Positions 33,542 to 42,827 of a DNA stretch of 64,000 nt are shown here, piece by piece (position 1 is the first letter of the stretch; the number at the start of each line of letters is the position of its first letter). A program made the position numbers and the translations under genes. Location of the stretch: positions 186,001 through 250,000 of the forward strand of contig JBBDNK010000034.1 in the NCBI GenBank assembly GCA_040877625.1. Direction: 5' to 3'. This DNA comes from Methylonatrum sp040877625 (GTDB lineage Bacteria; Pseudomonadota; Gammaproteobacteria; Nitrococcales; Aquisalimonadaceae). The notes beneath the pieces were generated by a model. That model had not been told where the DNA came from. It did not search any database and was given only the letters and a program-made list of their open reading frames with translations.

Positions 33542-35497
33542 TCATTCCTGCGACATCAATGTAGTGACGTAGTTGAGCGCCTCCCTGGCACTGTAGTCGT
33601 CATAGCCATATTCCCTGATCAGCCGCTCGGCGACCGCGGATACCTTCTGCTTCGCCTCTTCGTCCGGCCGGGTACTGGAGGTCACCAGTCGGAGCACGTC
33701 CCGACGCTCCTCGAACAGGTATTGCTCAATGGCCTCCTGCAGGCGCGAGTGACTGGCAAGCGTGAAACTGTCTCCGCGCTTGTAGGCGCCCATGGCCTTG
33801 CGGACCACTTCCTGGCGGAAAGAATGTTTGCCGGCATCGGAAATGTTGATCTTCTCCTCCACCCCGCGCAGGAAGCGTTCATCGGCATCGCGCTCCTCAC
33901 CGGTGATGGGATCCGAAACCTGGCGGTTGTCGAGTACCGCTTCGACTTCGTCCAGATACTTGTCCAGCAAATCCTGGGCTTCCTGTTCAAAGGAAACGAA
34001 CAAGGCCTTGTGCACGTCCTCCTTGACCCAGCGGTTGTAGAAATCCTTGCGCGTGGTCACCAGCAGATCCACCCAGGCCTTCTTCTGCTTGCTGTCCATG
34101 CGCGCATCGGATTCGATAGTGTCCTTCAGAGCCAGCAAGACGTCGATGGCGGTCAGGCTCTTGTTCTCACTGCTGCTGATGGCGCCAGCCAGGGCATTGA
34201 CCACGAAACGCGGGCTGACACCTTCCATGCCTTCGTCCGGATTCTCGTTGCGGATCTTGTCCACTTCGGACGTGGAAATGCCTTCGACGTCTTCGCCGGC
34301 GTGCACACGAACCTTGCGGGAGAGGTCCAGATCCGGCCGCTCTGATGGCTTCAGCCGGGTCAGCACGGCGAATACGGCGGCCACCTGCAAGGCATGCGGG
34401 TCGAGATGTACCTCCCGGAAGGTCGGCGTGGAGGAGGTGAGCTTTTCGTAGATGCGCGCTTCCGCGGGATAACGCAGGGTATAGGGCACCTGGATGATCA
34501 CCATGCGGTCCAGCAGTGCTTCGTTCTCTTTCTCCTGGAGGAATTTCCGGAACTCCGCCAGATTGGTATGGGCGACGATGGTCTCGTCCATATGGATCAG
34601 CGGAAAACGTGACACCTTGATGTTTTTTTCCTGGGTCAGGGTCAGCAGCAGGTAGAGGAACTCCCGCTTCACCTTGAGGATCTCGATCATCTCAAGCATG
34701 CCACGGCTGGCGGCATAGACGGCACCGGACCAGGACCAGGCACGGGGGTTACCTTCGTCGCCGTACTGCGCCACCTTGGACAGGTCCACCGACCCCACCA
34801 GATCGGCGATGTCCGCGGTGGTCGGGTCATGGGGTGCATAAGTGCCCACGCCGATGCGGCCGGCCTCGCTGATGAAGATGCGCTCCACCGGGACCTTGGT
34901 GAAATCGCCTTCGTATTCCTCCTCGAGCAGGGTGCGGGCGTAGGGGGACAGTTCTCCCTCGATGTTGATGCCGAATGTGTCCCGGAACTCACCGCGCTTG
35001 CTGTGGGGGATCAGCAGCAACGGGTTCTCGTGCACCGGGCTACCCTTGATTGCGTAGATGGCGCCGTCCTCGGTCAGGCTGTACTCCTCCAGGCCGCGTT
35101 TGAGCAGTGTTACCAGGCTGGATTTGCCGCCGGAGGGCGGGCCGAGCAACAGCAGCAGCCGGCGGCCGACTTCCGAACCCTCACTGGCAGCCTTGAAATA
35201 GTTGGCGACCCGCTCCAGAGACTCGTCCATGCCGAACAGGTCACTTGAGAACAGATCATAACGCGTGAGGGCCTCGCCTTCCTCCTCACGCTTCGCGCCG
35301 TGCCAGCGGATCATGTCCCAGATGTACTGATGGCTGGTGCGGGCGAGCGCCTCGGGTGCCTGAGGCAGCATGTCCCTCATGAATTGGTCAAACGTACCCT
35401 CCCAGTGTCTGGCCTTATGCTGCTTGGTGTAGCTGACAAGCGAATCGACAAAGGCCTTCTGACTGGAGCTATCGTGCTGCTGGTCTTTTTTCACCAT
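33542..35497 (-). CDS. prkA: PrkA/YeaG serine protein kinase
   Basis: A 651-residue cytoplasmic AAA+-like kinase. PrkA AAA domain: Walker A GPPSGGKS at 119-126. The kinase C-terminal region follows, with HMDETIVAHTN-like IHMDETIVAHTNLAEF in the centre. E. coli YeaG acts with YeaH in adaptation to nitrogen starvation, and B. subtilis PrkA acts in sporulation. First gene of the prkA-yeaH-spoVR unit; GGAGGG precedes the ATG. The 583-base gap upstream suggests a regulated promoter, but no site there is convincing. Confidence 0.95.
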   Translation of the reverse strand: MVKKDQQHDSSSQKAFVDSLVSYTKQHKARHWEGTFDQFMRDMLPQAPEALARTSHQYIWDMIRWHGAKREEEGEALTRYDLFSSDLFGMDESLERVANYFKAASEGSEVGRRLLLLLGPPSGGKSSLVTLLKRGLEEYSLTEDGAIYAIKGSPVHENPLLLIPHSKRGEFRDTFGINIEGELSPYARTLLEEEYEGDFTKVPVERIFISEAGRIGVGTYAPHDPTTADIADLVGSVDLSKVAQYGDEGNPRAWSWSGAVYAASRGMLEMIEILKVKREFLYLLLTLTQEKNIKVSRFPLIHMDETIVAHTNLAEFRKFLQEKENEALLDRMVIIQVPYTLRYPAEARIYEKLTSSTPTFREVHLDPHALQVAAVFAVLTRLKPSERPDLDLSRKVRVHAGEDVEGISTSEVDKIRNENPDEGMEGVSPRFVVNALAGAISSSENKSLTAIDVLLALKDTIESDARMDSKQKKAWVDLLVTTRKDFYNRWVKEDVHKALFVSFEQEAQDLLDKYLDEVEAVLDNRQVSDPITGEERDADERFLRGVEEKINISDAGKHSFRQEVVRKAMGAYKRGDSFTLASHSRLQEAIEQYLFEERRDVLRLVTSSTRPDEEAKQKVSAVAERLIREYGYDDYSAREALNYVTTLMSQE

Positions 35498-36080
35498 ACC
35501 GACCCTCCGGAGTGCTGAAACGCTGGCTTACTGTCTGGCCTGCGACCGATCTGTCCGAGGGCTGAACCCGGTCCCCATGGTGCTGGGCGGCTTGGCCGCA
35601 ATAGTCCAGTCCATATCCCTTGGATTGATTGTCCGCTCGCAAAGTTCCTCCCTCGGTGACGTTTCCGTCGAGGAATTCCCGGCCAGTCCCTAGCCCCGCG
35701 CCGGCAGCAACGGTATCGCGGTTAAAGGTGCAGTCCATGGTCCGACAACCGTCCATGTCTGCGATTCTGTGGCACCATCCCGTCTGCTTCGGGTCCAGTT
35801 GACCTCGAATACGGTCGCACGTCATCAGAGGTCCCTAAGGCAAGTATGGTCACGATTCACTGTCTTTGCCGGGGATCCTGGTGCTTTCTGGTGCAGTTTC
35901 CGCTATCCGTTGACTACAACAACATGGGTAAACTAGTACCCCACCGCAGTAGCGTCTCTGCCGTGGCGAGGTGCTACCAGTTGACGGCAATCCGAGGATC
36001 GGGAAGGTGATCCGGTTCCCTTTTCGCAAACTCCGTCGCCGGCAATTGTCATAAATCCGACGCAGTCAACAGGAAGCCGT
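35498..36080. other. Long intergenic region between prkA and ligA
   Basis: 583 bases with no credible gene; the short frames here have poor composition. It should hold the divergent promoters of prkA and ligA. TTGACT at 35910 and TAGTAC at 35934, 18 bases apart, form a plausible sigma-70 promoter towards ligA. A GG-N10-GC pair at 35730-35743 on the minus strand is a poor sigma-54 match towards prkA. A small RNA cannot be excluded, but no terminator-like hairpin with T-run was seen. Confidence 0.4.
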
Positions 36081-38396
36081 ATGTCCGACGTCTCCACCGT
36101 ACTCGACAACCTCGATCAGGCGCGCGAGCGCGCTCACGAACTCCGTAGCCAGATCGACGGACACAACTACCGATACTATGTGCTCGATGCGCCGACAGTG
36201 GCCGATGTCGAGTACGACAGCCTGATGCGTGAACTGCTGGCTCTCGAGGAACGCTGGCCCGAGCTGGTTATACCCGACTCGCCGACCCGCCGGGTCGGTG
36301 CGGCGCCCGCGGCGGATTTCGGCGAGGTCCGCCATGCCGTACCCATGCTGTCCCTGGACAACGCGTTCAGTGAACAGGATCTCAGGGATTTCGACCGGCG
36401 GGTGCGCGAGCGCCTGGAAACCGACAGTGTTACCTATGTGGGAGAACCCAAGCTGGACGGGTTGTCGGTCAGCATCAGTTATGAGGACGGTCTGCTGGTC
36501 AGGGCGGGCACGCGAGGTGACGGCAGGACGGGCGAAGATATTACCCTTAACATTCGCACCATCCGTACCGTACCGCTGCGCCTGCGGGGAGACCGCATCC
36601 CCGCCCGGCTGGATGTGCGTGGCGAGGTGGTCATTCGCCGCCAGGATTTCGAGCGTCTCAACGCGCAGCGGCTGGAAGCCGGAGAGCGCCCGTTCGCCAA
36701 CCCCCGCAATGCGGCGGCGGGCAGCCTGCGGCAGCTCGATTCACGTGAGACCGCGCGGCGGCCGTTGACCTTTTTCACCTTCGGCGTAGGGCAGTGCAGC
36801 GACTCCATCGGTGACAGTCATCATGCGGCCCTGCACTATTTGCGGGACTGGGGTTTTCGCGTCAATGAGGAAGTCCAGGTGCTGGATGGGGTCGAGGCCT
36901 GTCTGGGCTACTACCAGCACCTGCTTGAGCGCCGGGACAGTCTGGACTACGAGATCGACGGCGTGGTCTTCAAGGTCGACGGCCTGGAAGCCAGGGAACG
37001 TCTCGGCTTTACGTCCCGCGCGCCGCGCTGGGCTGTCGCTCACAAATTGCCTGCACGGGAAGCCACCACCCGAGTGCGATCCATCATCCCCTCGGTGGGC
37101 CGTACAGGCGTCATAACGCCGGTGGCTGATCTGGAGCCGGTGGAAGTCGGCGGCGTTACCGTGAGCCGGGCGACCCTGCACAATCTGGATGAGCTCCGGC
37201 GCAAGGACGTGCGTCCGGGCGATACCGTCATGGTGCGTCGAGCCGGCGATGTGATTCCGGAGATTGTCGGCGTGGTGCTGGAGCACCGTCCATCGGCTGC
37301 GGAGCCGTGGCAGATGCCGCGTGCCTGCCCGGTCTGCGGTTCCGAGGTGCTGCGCGTGGATGGCGAAGTGGACTACCGTTGCATCGGCCGCCTGCAGTGT
37401 CCCGCCCAGCTCAAGGAGTCCATTCGACACTTCGCGTCGCGCCGTGCGCTGGATATCGAAGGCCTGGGAGACAAGGTGTCCGAACAGTTGGTGGAGGCGG
37501 GCCTGGTCCGCGAACTCGCCGACATTTTCCGCCTGACCAGGGATCAGTTATTGCGCCTGGACGGCTTTGCGGAGATTTCCGCCGCCAAGCTGGCCACGGC
37601 CATCGCCGATCGCCGGCGTATACCGCTTGACCGGCTGCTGTATGCGGTCGGCATTCCCGGCGTCGGAGTGGACACAGCACGGCTGCTGGCCGTCCAGGTA
37701 GGTGATCTGGATTTCATCCGGCGGGCGCATCCGGTGCTGTTCGCGCTGATTGCGGGCATTGGCAGGACGATGGGCGAGGAGATTCACGCCTTCTTCGCCG
37801 ATCGCGGAAACGCCGAGAGCTTCGAGCGTTTACTGGCGCTTGTCGACGTTGTCGACGAGGCGGGGTTTTCCGTCGATTACCTGCAACGATTGACTGCAGC
37901 CGCCGTGATCAGTGAATTCAAGTTTCTCAGGGTTGGGCCGAAGCGGGCGGAGGAATTGGCCGGCAAGATCGGCTGCCTGACCGAGCTCGCCGAGCTGCCG
38001 GTTCAACGACTGCCGGTGTCCGGTGCCGAGGCCGAGCAGTTGCTGCAGGCTTTTCGGGCGCGTCTGAACGATCTGGGCGCCATCGATGCCCTGTTGCTGG
38101 AAAAGCACCTGCACTGGGTCAGCGACCGTTCCGCGGCGACGGTACAGGGCCGGGCGGCGGCGCATGCGGGTCTGGCCGGCAAGACCTTCGTGCTCACCGG
38201 AACATTGCAGGATTACACCCGCGACCAGGCCAGGGAGCGGATCGAGGCGCGTGGCGGCAAAGTTGCCGGCAGCGTTTCAAAAAATACCGATTATGTGGTG
38301 GCCGGAGAGGCTGCCGGTTCAAAGCTGGACAAGGCCCGATCGCTGGAGGTGCGCATTCTGGACGAAGCAGCCTTTCGGGAACTGCTCGGGGATTGA
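36081..38396 (+). CDS. ligA: NAD-dependent DNA ligase LigA, unusually long
   Basis: A 771-residue enzyme that seals nicks in replication and repair using NAD+. It has the Ia domain (DYHNY-type GHNYRYYVLDAP), catalytic K124 in EPKLDGLSV, the OB fold, a zinc finger (CPVC...CIGRLQC, about 416-438), helix-hairpin-helix repeats, and a C-terminal BRCT domain (about 698-771, AGKTFVLTGTL). Usual length is about 670. The extra length of about 100 residues lies between the HhH region and BRCT (about 595-695) and contains a second HhH-like stretch (FLRVGPKRAEELAGKIG). In relatives it usually follows zipA; here four other genes intervene. It is convergent with the parvulin gene. Confidence 0.95.
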   Translation: MSDVSTVLDNLDQARERAHELRSQIDGHNYRYYVLDAPTVADVEYDSLMRELLALEERWPELVIPDSPTRRVGAAPAADFGEVRHAVPMLSLDNAFSEQDLRDFDRRVRERLETDSVTYVGEPKLDGLSVSISYEDGLLVRAGTRGDGRTGEDITLNIRTIRTVPLRLRGDRIPARLDVRGEVVIRRQDFERLNAQRLEAGERPFANPRNAAAGSLRQLDSRETARRPLTFFTFGVGQCSDSIGDSHHAALHYLRDWGFRVNEEVQVLDGVEACLGYYQHLLERRDSLDYEIDGVVFKVDGLEARERLGFTSRAPRWAVAHKLPAREATTRVRSIIPSVGRTGVITPVADLEPVEVGGVTVSRATLHNLDELRRKDVRPGDTVMVRRAGDVIPEIVGVVLEHRPSAAEPWQMPRACPVCGSEVLRVDGEVDYRCIGRLQCPAQLKESIRHFASRRALDIEGLGDKVSEQLVEAGLVRELADIFRLTRDQLLRLDGFAEISAAKLATAIADRRRIPLDRLLYAVGIPGVGVDTARLLAVQVGDLDFIRRAHPVLFALIAGIGRTMGEEIHAFFADRGNAESFERLLALVDVVDEAGFSVDYLQRLTAAAVISEFKFLRVGPKRAEELAGKIGCLTELAELPVQRLPVSGAEAEQLLQAFRARLNDLGAIDALLLEKHLHWVSDRSAATVQGRAAAHAGLAGKTFVLTGTLQDYTRDQARERIEARGGKVAGSVSKNTDYVVAGEAAGSKLDKARSLEVRILDEAAFRELLGD

Positions 38397-38409
38397 AGGA
38401 GACACTGAA

Positions 38410-39261
38410 TTATTCCGGGTGGCGGAACAACATCACGTCGCTGCTTTTTCGCAGTTCCATTACATAGGCCTCGATGCGTGCGCTGATCGCCTCCGCGCGC
38501 AGGCGATCCTTTATTTTATCGAACGGCGGCGGGTCGGAGTTGCGGCGCGCTTCCAGGCGAATTACATGCCAGCCGAACTCGGTGCGTACCGGCTCCCGGG
38601 TATAATCGCCCTGGTCCAGTTCCACTGCCGATCGAGCGAAGGCCTCGACCATCTGATCCGGCGTAAACCAGCCAAGGTCTCCGCCCTGAGGTGCGGAGGG
38701 GCCGGTGGAGTGCTGGCGCGCGAGTTCCGCGAAATCGGCGCCCGAGTCCAGGGCCGCAATCAGTGTCTGCGCCTCATCGGCGCTGTCCACAAGGATGTGT
38801 CGCGCATGGTATTCCTTGAGCCGCTGACGTGCGTAGAGGCGGTCGTAAAGGGCATGGAGGGTCTCGTCATCCACCGGTTCCCGGCGCAGCTGTTCGATAC
38901 GTGCCTGTACCAGCACGGCCCGGCGGATATTATTGACCTGTGCCTGCACATGATCGCTTTCACCAATGCCGCGCTCCTCGGCGTCCTGCGCGATCAACTC
39001 CATCTCAACCAGTTCCAGCAGCAGCGTCTCCCGATCTTCGGCCGAGAGTCGGTCGGGTCGGCCGCCGCTGCGACGCGCCATATGCATGTCCAGCATGGGT
39101 GCGGTGATGCGTTCGCCGTTGATCGTAGCCAGGATTCCGGCCTCGGGCGAGGCACTCAGATCACCACCGTCCGCATGTTCGTCCACCTCCGTTTCATCGC
39201 CCGCGCCGCAGGCGGTTACCAGCAGGCTGGCAAGGATCAAGGTGAGCGTACGGCCCGCCAT
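38410..39261 (-). CDS. Parvulin-type peptidyl-prolyl isomerase, lipoprotein
   Basis: A 283-residue protein exported by a lipoprotein signal peptide (lipobox VTAC at 15-18), so it is probably membrane-anchored in the periplasm. Residues 40-145 resemble the SurA_N/PpiC N-terminal chaperone helices. The parvulin domain (about 150-245) shows YHARHILVDS, GGDLGWFTPDQMV and FGWHVIRLE. It is likely a folding factor for envelope proteins. It is the last gene of a tightly coupled set (yciI-bolA-ppi), with its ATG overlapping the bolA stop by one base. Confidence 0.88.
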   Translation of the reverse strand: MAGRTLTLILASLLVTACGAGDETEVDEHADGGDLSASPEAGILATINGERITAPMLDMHMARRSGGRPDRLSAEDRETLLLELVEMELIAQDAEERGIGESDHVQAQVNNIRRAVLVQARIEQLRREPVDDETLHALYDRLYARQRLKEYHARHILVDSADEAQTLIAALDSGADFAELARQHSTGPSAPQGGDLGWFTPDQMVEAFARSAVELDQGDYTREPVRTEFGWHVIRLEARRNSDPPPFDKIKDRLRAEAISARIEAYVMELRKSSDVMLFRHPE

Positions 39262-39557
39262 CAGCTGTCCCGCTGTTCGACTGCGTGGTACTCCGCGGGC
39301 GTCATGGCCTCGATGCCGAGCGCGTGGATATCGGTCTGCATGAGGCTGCCCATGGCGTCGTAAACCAGCCGGTGGCGCTGCAACGGGGACATCTCCGCGA
39401 GCGCCTCGCTGATCACAACGACCCGGAAATGGCCGCGACCGTCCCGGGCGCCCGCATGGCCGACATGCAGGTGGCTTTCATCCACCACTTCCAGGTGTTC
39501 CACGGGTATTGCGGACCGCAGGCGCTCTTCAATCTGTTTGAGGCGTTCCGTGTTCAT
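39261..39557 (-). CDS. bolA: BolA family protein
   Basis: A 98-residue BolA-fold protein; relatives bind monothiol glutaredoxins and [2Fe-2S] clusters or act as stress regulators. The conserved DESHLHVGHAGARDGRGHF and MSPLQRHRLVY motifs are clear. It overlaps yciI at its start (ATGA) and the parvulin gene at its end (TGATG), so the three are translationally coupled. IbaG-type is less likely than BolA-type because of length and the HxGH signature. Confidence 0.9.
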   Translation of the reverse strand: MNTERLKQIEERLRSAIPVEHLEVVDESHLHVGHAGARDGRGHFRVVVISEALAEMSPLQRHRLVYDAMGSLMQTDIHALGIEAMTPAEYHAVEQRDS

Positions 39558-39853
39558 GGCAGCACCTTGACGTAGGGTTTTACGGTTACGGTCCGGTATA
39601 CGCCGGCATCCACGAAAGGATCCGCGTCGGCCCAGGCTCTGGCCTCGGCCAGGGAATCGAACTCGGCGATAACCAGGCTGCCGGTGAAACCGGCCTCGCC
39701 CGGATCCTCGCTGTCGACGGCGGGATGCGGCCCGGCAACCAGCAGCCGGCCATTGGCCTGCAATGTCTTCAGCCGCTCGAGATGGGCAGGCCGTACCTGC
39801 TTGCGCAACGGCAGACTGTTCGGAACATCTTCGGAAATGATCGCGTAATACAT
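39554..39853 (-). CDS. yciI: YciI family protein
   Basis: A 99-residue ferredoxin-like alpha/beta protein (MYYAIISEDVPNSL, RPAHLERLKTLQANGRLLVAGPHP, DPFVDAGVYRTVTVKPY). The family is related to muconolactone isomerase-like domains and its function is poorly known. ATG 39853 is chosen because the protein then begins like its relatives; a longer upstream frame is not supported. First gene of the yciI-bolA-parvulin set, divergent from yciO. Confidence 0.88.
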   Translation of the reverse strand: MYYAIISEDVPNSLPLRKQVRPAHLERLKTLQANGRLLVAGPHPAVDSEDPGEAGFTGSLVIAEFDSLAEARAWADADPFVDAGVYRTVTVKPYVKVLP

Positions 39854-40047
39854 GGCCTGTTGCTCTGCTCCTGTGCGAGACTCGAAACAGCGGCCGAGCT
39901 TATCACACTGCTCAGGAGGCTCTGTCCTGTTGCTATGGTCAGCGCCGAGGAATGCGCGTGCACAGATGGACAACGGACCAGGCAATCCGTTCGGCAGGCC
40001 TCTGTCCTGGGCATCATTCATACAACGATCTGCAACGGCGAACCTGC

Positions 40048-40671
40048 ATGACCCAGTATTTCGAGATTCATCAAGAGACACCCCAGCCGCGGCTGCTCAA
40101 CCAGGCGGTGAAGATCATCCGTGAGGGCGGCGTCATCGTCTACCCGACGGACACCACGTATGCCTTGGGCTGCGGTATCGGCGAGAAGAACGCGCTGGAC
40201 CGGATCAGGGCGCTGCGGCAGCTCGATGATCGGCATAACTTCACCCTGGCATGTCGCGACCTGTCAGAGATCGGCACCTATGCGAAAGTCGAGAAAACCG
40301 CCTACCGCCTGCTCAAGAGCTTTACCCCGGGGCCTTATACATTTGTGCTACGGGCAACCTCCGAGGTTCCTCGGCGCCTGCAGCACCCCAAGCGCAAGAC
40401 CATCGGCATACGCGTTCCGGATCACGTCATCGCCCGGGCGCTGCTGGCGGACCTCGGTGAGCCCTTGATGACCACCAGCCTGCTCATGCCTGGTCAGGAT
40501 ATTCCATTCACCGAGGCGTCGGAAATCCGCCAGCACCTGGGCGGTCGGGTGGATCTCATTATCGATGGTGGCCCCTGCGGCCTGGAGCCCTCGACGGTGA
40601 TTGACCTTTACGACGGTGTGCCTCAGGTTCTGCGCGTGGGGGCCGGTGATGCGACAGCGTTCGAGACCTGA
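40048..40671 (+). CDS. yciO: YciO/Sua5 family L-threonylcarbamoyladenylate synthase-like protein
   Basis: A 207-residue protein of the YrdC/Sua5/YciO fold, which makes threonylcarbamoyl-AMP for tRNA t6A or binds RNA. Typical blocks are GGVIVYPTDTTYALGC, FTPGPYTFVLRAT, KTIGIRVPDH and PSTVIDL. The KRKTIG motif and length favour YciO over TsaC. It starts yciO-trpS-scpA-scpB-rluB, an order common in gammaproteobacteria. ATG 40048 is chosen on family length; the upstream in-frame stretch is unsupported. Confidence 0.9.
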   Translation: MTQYFEIHQETPQPRLLNQAVKIIREGGVIVYPTDTTYALGCGIGEKNALDRIRALRQLDDRHNFTLACRDLSEIGTYAKVEKTAYRLLKSFTPGPYTFVLRATSEVPRRLQHPKRKTIGIRVPDHVIARALLADLGEPLMTTSLLMPGQDIPFTEASEIRQHLGGRVDLIIDGGPCGLEPSTVIDLYDGVPQVLRVGAGDATAFET

Positions 40672-40776
40672 GATGCTGCGTCCGGCACAATGCGACACTG
40701 CCCGGACGGCCGTTCTGCGGTATCATCGGGCGCCTGAAGGACCGGCCGCGGTCGAGGTATTGGGAAGGAGAGCGTT

Positions 40777-41994
40777 TTGAGTTCGTTAGGTTCACGACAG
40801 AGCCGCGTGCTATCGGGCATGCGACCCACCGGTCGGCTGCATCTTGGGCATTATCACGGTGTGCTCAAGAACTGGCTGAACCTGCAGCAGGAACACGAGT
40901 GTTTTTTCTTCGTCGCTGACTGGCATGCGCTCACCACGCACTACACCGAGCCGCAGGTGATTGCTGACAACGTCTGGGACATGCTGATTGACTGGCTGGC
41001 CTGTGGCATCAATCCGAGCCTTGCCCGGGTGTTCATCCAGTCGCGGGTGATCGAACATGCCGAGCTGAATCTGCTGCTGTCCATGATCACCCCGCTAGGC
41101 TGGCTGGAACGCGTGCCATCCTACAAGGACCAGCAGGAGAAGCTGAAGGACAGGGATCTGGCCACCTACGGCTTTCTCGGTTATCCGGTCCTGCAGTCCG
41201 CGGATATCCTGATTTATCGCGCAACCTCCGTGCCCGTGGGCGAAGATCAAGTGGCCCATGTTGAGGTTACCCGTGAGATCGCCCGCCGTTTCAACCACCT
41301 TTACGGGCGGGAACCGGGCTTTGAAGACAAGGCCGTGGATGCCGCCAGGCGTATGGGCAAGAAGAACAATCGCCTGTACCTGGACCTGCGTCGCAAGTAC
41401 CAGGAGCGGGGTGACCAGGAAGCGCTGCAAGTGGGCAGGGCGCTGGTCGAGGGGCAGCAGAACATCACACTGGCCGACCGCGAGCGGCTTTACGGCTATC
41501 TGGACGGCAGCGGCGTCGTGGTACTGCCTGAGCCTCAGGCGCTGCTGACGCCGGCGCCCAGAATGCCCGGCCTGGACGGGCAGAAGATGTCCAAATCCTA
41601 CGGCAACACCATCGCACTGCGTGACGAGCCGGCGGAAGTGGAGCGAAAGATTCGCACCATGCCGACGGATCCCGCCCGTGTCCGGCGGGTCGATCCCGGT
41701 AATCCAGAGAAATGTCCGGTCTGGGATTTTCACAAGATCTACTCTGATCAGAGCACCCGGAACTGGGTGTGGGAAGGCTGCACGACGGCCGGCATAGGCT
41801 GTCTTGACTGCAAGAAGCCGGTTATCGATGCGGTTCAGGCGGAGCTCCGGCCCATCCGCGAGCGTGCCCGGGAACTCGAGGGGAATCTGGAGTCAGTGCG
41901 GACAATCGTGAATGAAGGAGTCGAGGCTGCGCGTTCCACGGCCCGCGAGACCATGGAAGAAGTTCGACGCGTCATGGGGCTGGACTACCGTTAA
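40777..41994 (+). CDS. trpS: Tryptophanyl-tRNA synthetase
   Basis: A 405-residue class I synthetase charging tRNA(Trp). It has a HIGH-type motif (GRLHLGHYHG, about 20-29) and KMSKS (DGQKMSKSYGN, about 269). The start is TTG 40777, 8 bases after GGAAGGAG; the first ATG (codon 15) would remove part of the nucleotide-binding strand RVLSGMRPTG, so TTG is preferred. The longer C-terminal form with CTTAGIGCLDCKK is the variant found in many proteobacteria. scpA follows 2 bases after the stop. Confidence 0.95.
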   Translation: MSSLGSRQSRVLSGMRPTGRLHLGHYHGVLKNWLNLQQEHECFFFVADWHALTTHYTEPQVIADNVWDMLIDWLACGINPSLARVFIQSRVIEHAELNLLLSMITPLGWLERVPSYKDQQEKLKDRDLATYGFLGYPVLQSADILIYRATSVPVGEDQVAHVEVTREIARRFNHLYGREPGFEDKAVDAARRMGKKNNRLYLDLRRKYQERGDQEALQVGRALVEGQQNITLADRERLYGYLDGSGVVVLPEPQALLTPAPRMPGLDGQKMSKSYGNTIALRDEPAEVERKIRTMPTDPARVRRVDPGNPEKCPVWDFHKIYSDQSTRNWVWEGCTTAGIGCLDCKKPVIDAVQAELRPIRERARELEGNLESVRTIVNEGVEAARSTARETMEEVRRVMGLDYR

Positions 41995-41996
41995 CG

Positions 41997-42827
41997 GTGG
42001 GGGGGGGCTTGAACGATCCGGCCGATCTGAACCATATGCTGGGTGAAACCGCCGAAGCCCCACAGCGGGCGACCGTGCGCGGTGAACCGCTGGCCGAGTT
42101 CCCCCGCGATCTCTATATCCCTCCGGATGCGCTGGAGGTGTTTCTGGAGACCTTTCAGGGGCCTCTGGATCTATTGCTGTACCTTATACGCCGGCAGAAC
42201 CTCGACGTGCTGGATATCCCCATTGCATCCATTACCCGTCAGTACATGAAATATGTTGAGTTAATGAAGGATATCCGCCTGGAACTCGCCGCCGAGTACC
42301 TTGTGATGGCAGCCGTGCTGGCGGAGATCAAGTCGCGCATGCTACTGCCGCGTCCGGTGGAGGCGGCGGATGAGGAGGAAGACCCGCGTGCCGAACTGGT
42401 GCGGCGGCTGCAGGAATACGAGCGCTACAAGCATGCCGGCGAGGATCTGGACAGCCTGCCCAGGATCGGGCGCGATGTCTATCCCGCGGCCGCACCGGCG
42501 CCGGACATACGGGGCACCCGACGTGAACCCGAAGTCAGCCTGCAGGATCTGCTGGCGGCCCTGGCCGACGTGATGGCCCGCGCGGAAATGTTTACCCACC
42601 ATCATGTACAGCGGGAAACGCTGTCGGTGCGTGAACGCATGACCATGACCCTGGAGCGGCTGAGCGCCGACACGTTTATTGATTTCCGTAGCCTGCTTAA
42701 TGTCGAAGAGGGCAGGCGGGGCATCGTGGTCAGCTTTCTCGCCATCCTGGAATTGATCAAGGAATCGCTGGTCGAACTGGTGCAGGCGGAACCGTTCGCG
42801 CCGATCTATCTACGCGCCCGGGCGTGA
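41997..42827 (+). CDS. scpA: Segregation and condensation protein ScpA
   Basis: A 276-residue kleisin that bridges the SMC heads. The N-terminal motif FQGPLDLLLYLIRRQNLDVLDI and EYLVMAAVLAEIKSRMLLP are diagnostic. The start is uncertain: GTG 41997 is followed at once by a run of nine G (41999-42007), with TTG 42009 and ATG 42036 as alternatives in the same frame. It works with SMC (25.8 kb) and the ScpB encoded next. Its end overlaps the scpB start by one base (TGATG). Confidence 0.93.
   Translation: MGGGLNDPADLNHMLGETAEAPQRATVRGEPLAEFPRDLYIPPDALEVFLETFQGPLDLLLYLIRRQNLDVLDIPIASITRQYMKYVELMKDIRLELAAEYLVMAAVLAEIKSRMLLPRPVEAADEEEDPRAELVRRLQEYERYKHAGEDLDSLPRIGRDVYPAAAPAPDIRGTRREPEVSLQDLLAALADVMARAEMFTHHHVQRETLSVRERMTMTLERLSADTFIDFRSLLNVEEGRRGIVVSFLAILELIKESLVELVQAEPFAPIYLRARA

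Noticed and set aside
35730..35743. GG-N10-GC pair upstream of prkA as a sigma-54 promoter
   Set aside because: Only about 7 of 12 consensus positions match and no activator sites are near, although E. coli yeaGH is known to respond to nitrogen control.
35880..35960. A CrcZ-like regulatory RNA in the prkA-ligA gap, suggested by ACAACAACA
   Set aside because: Only one such motif occurs, while CrcZ-type RNAs carry several, and there is no sigma-54 promoter or terminator around it.
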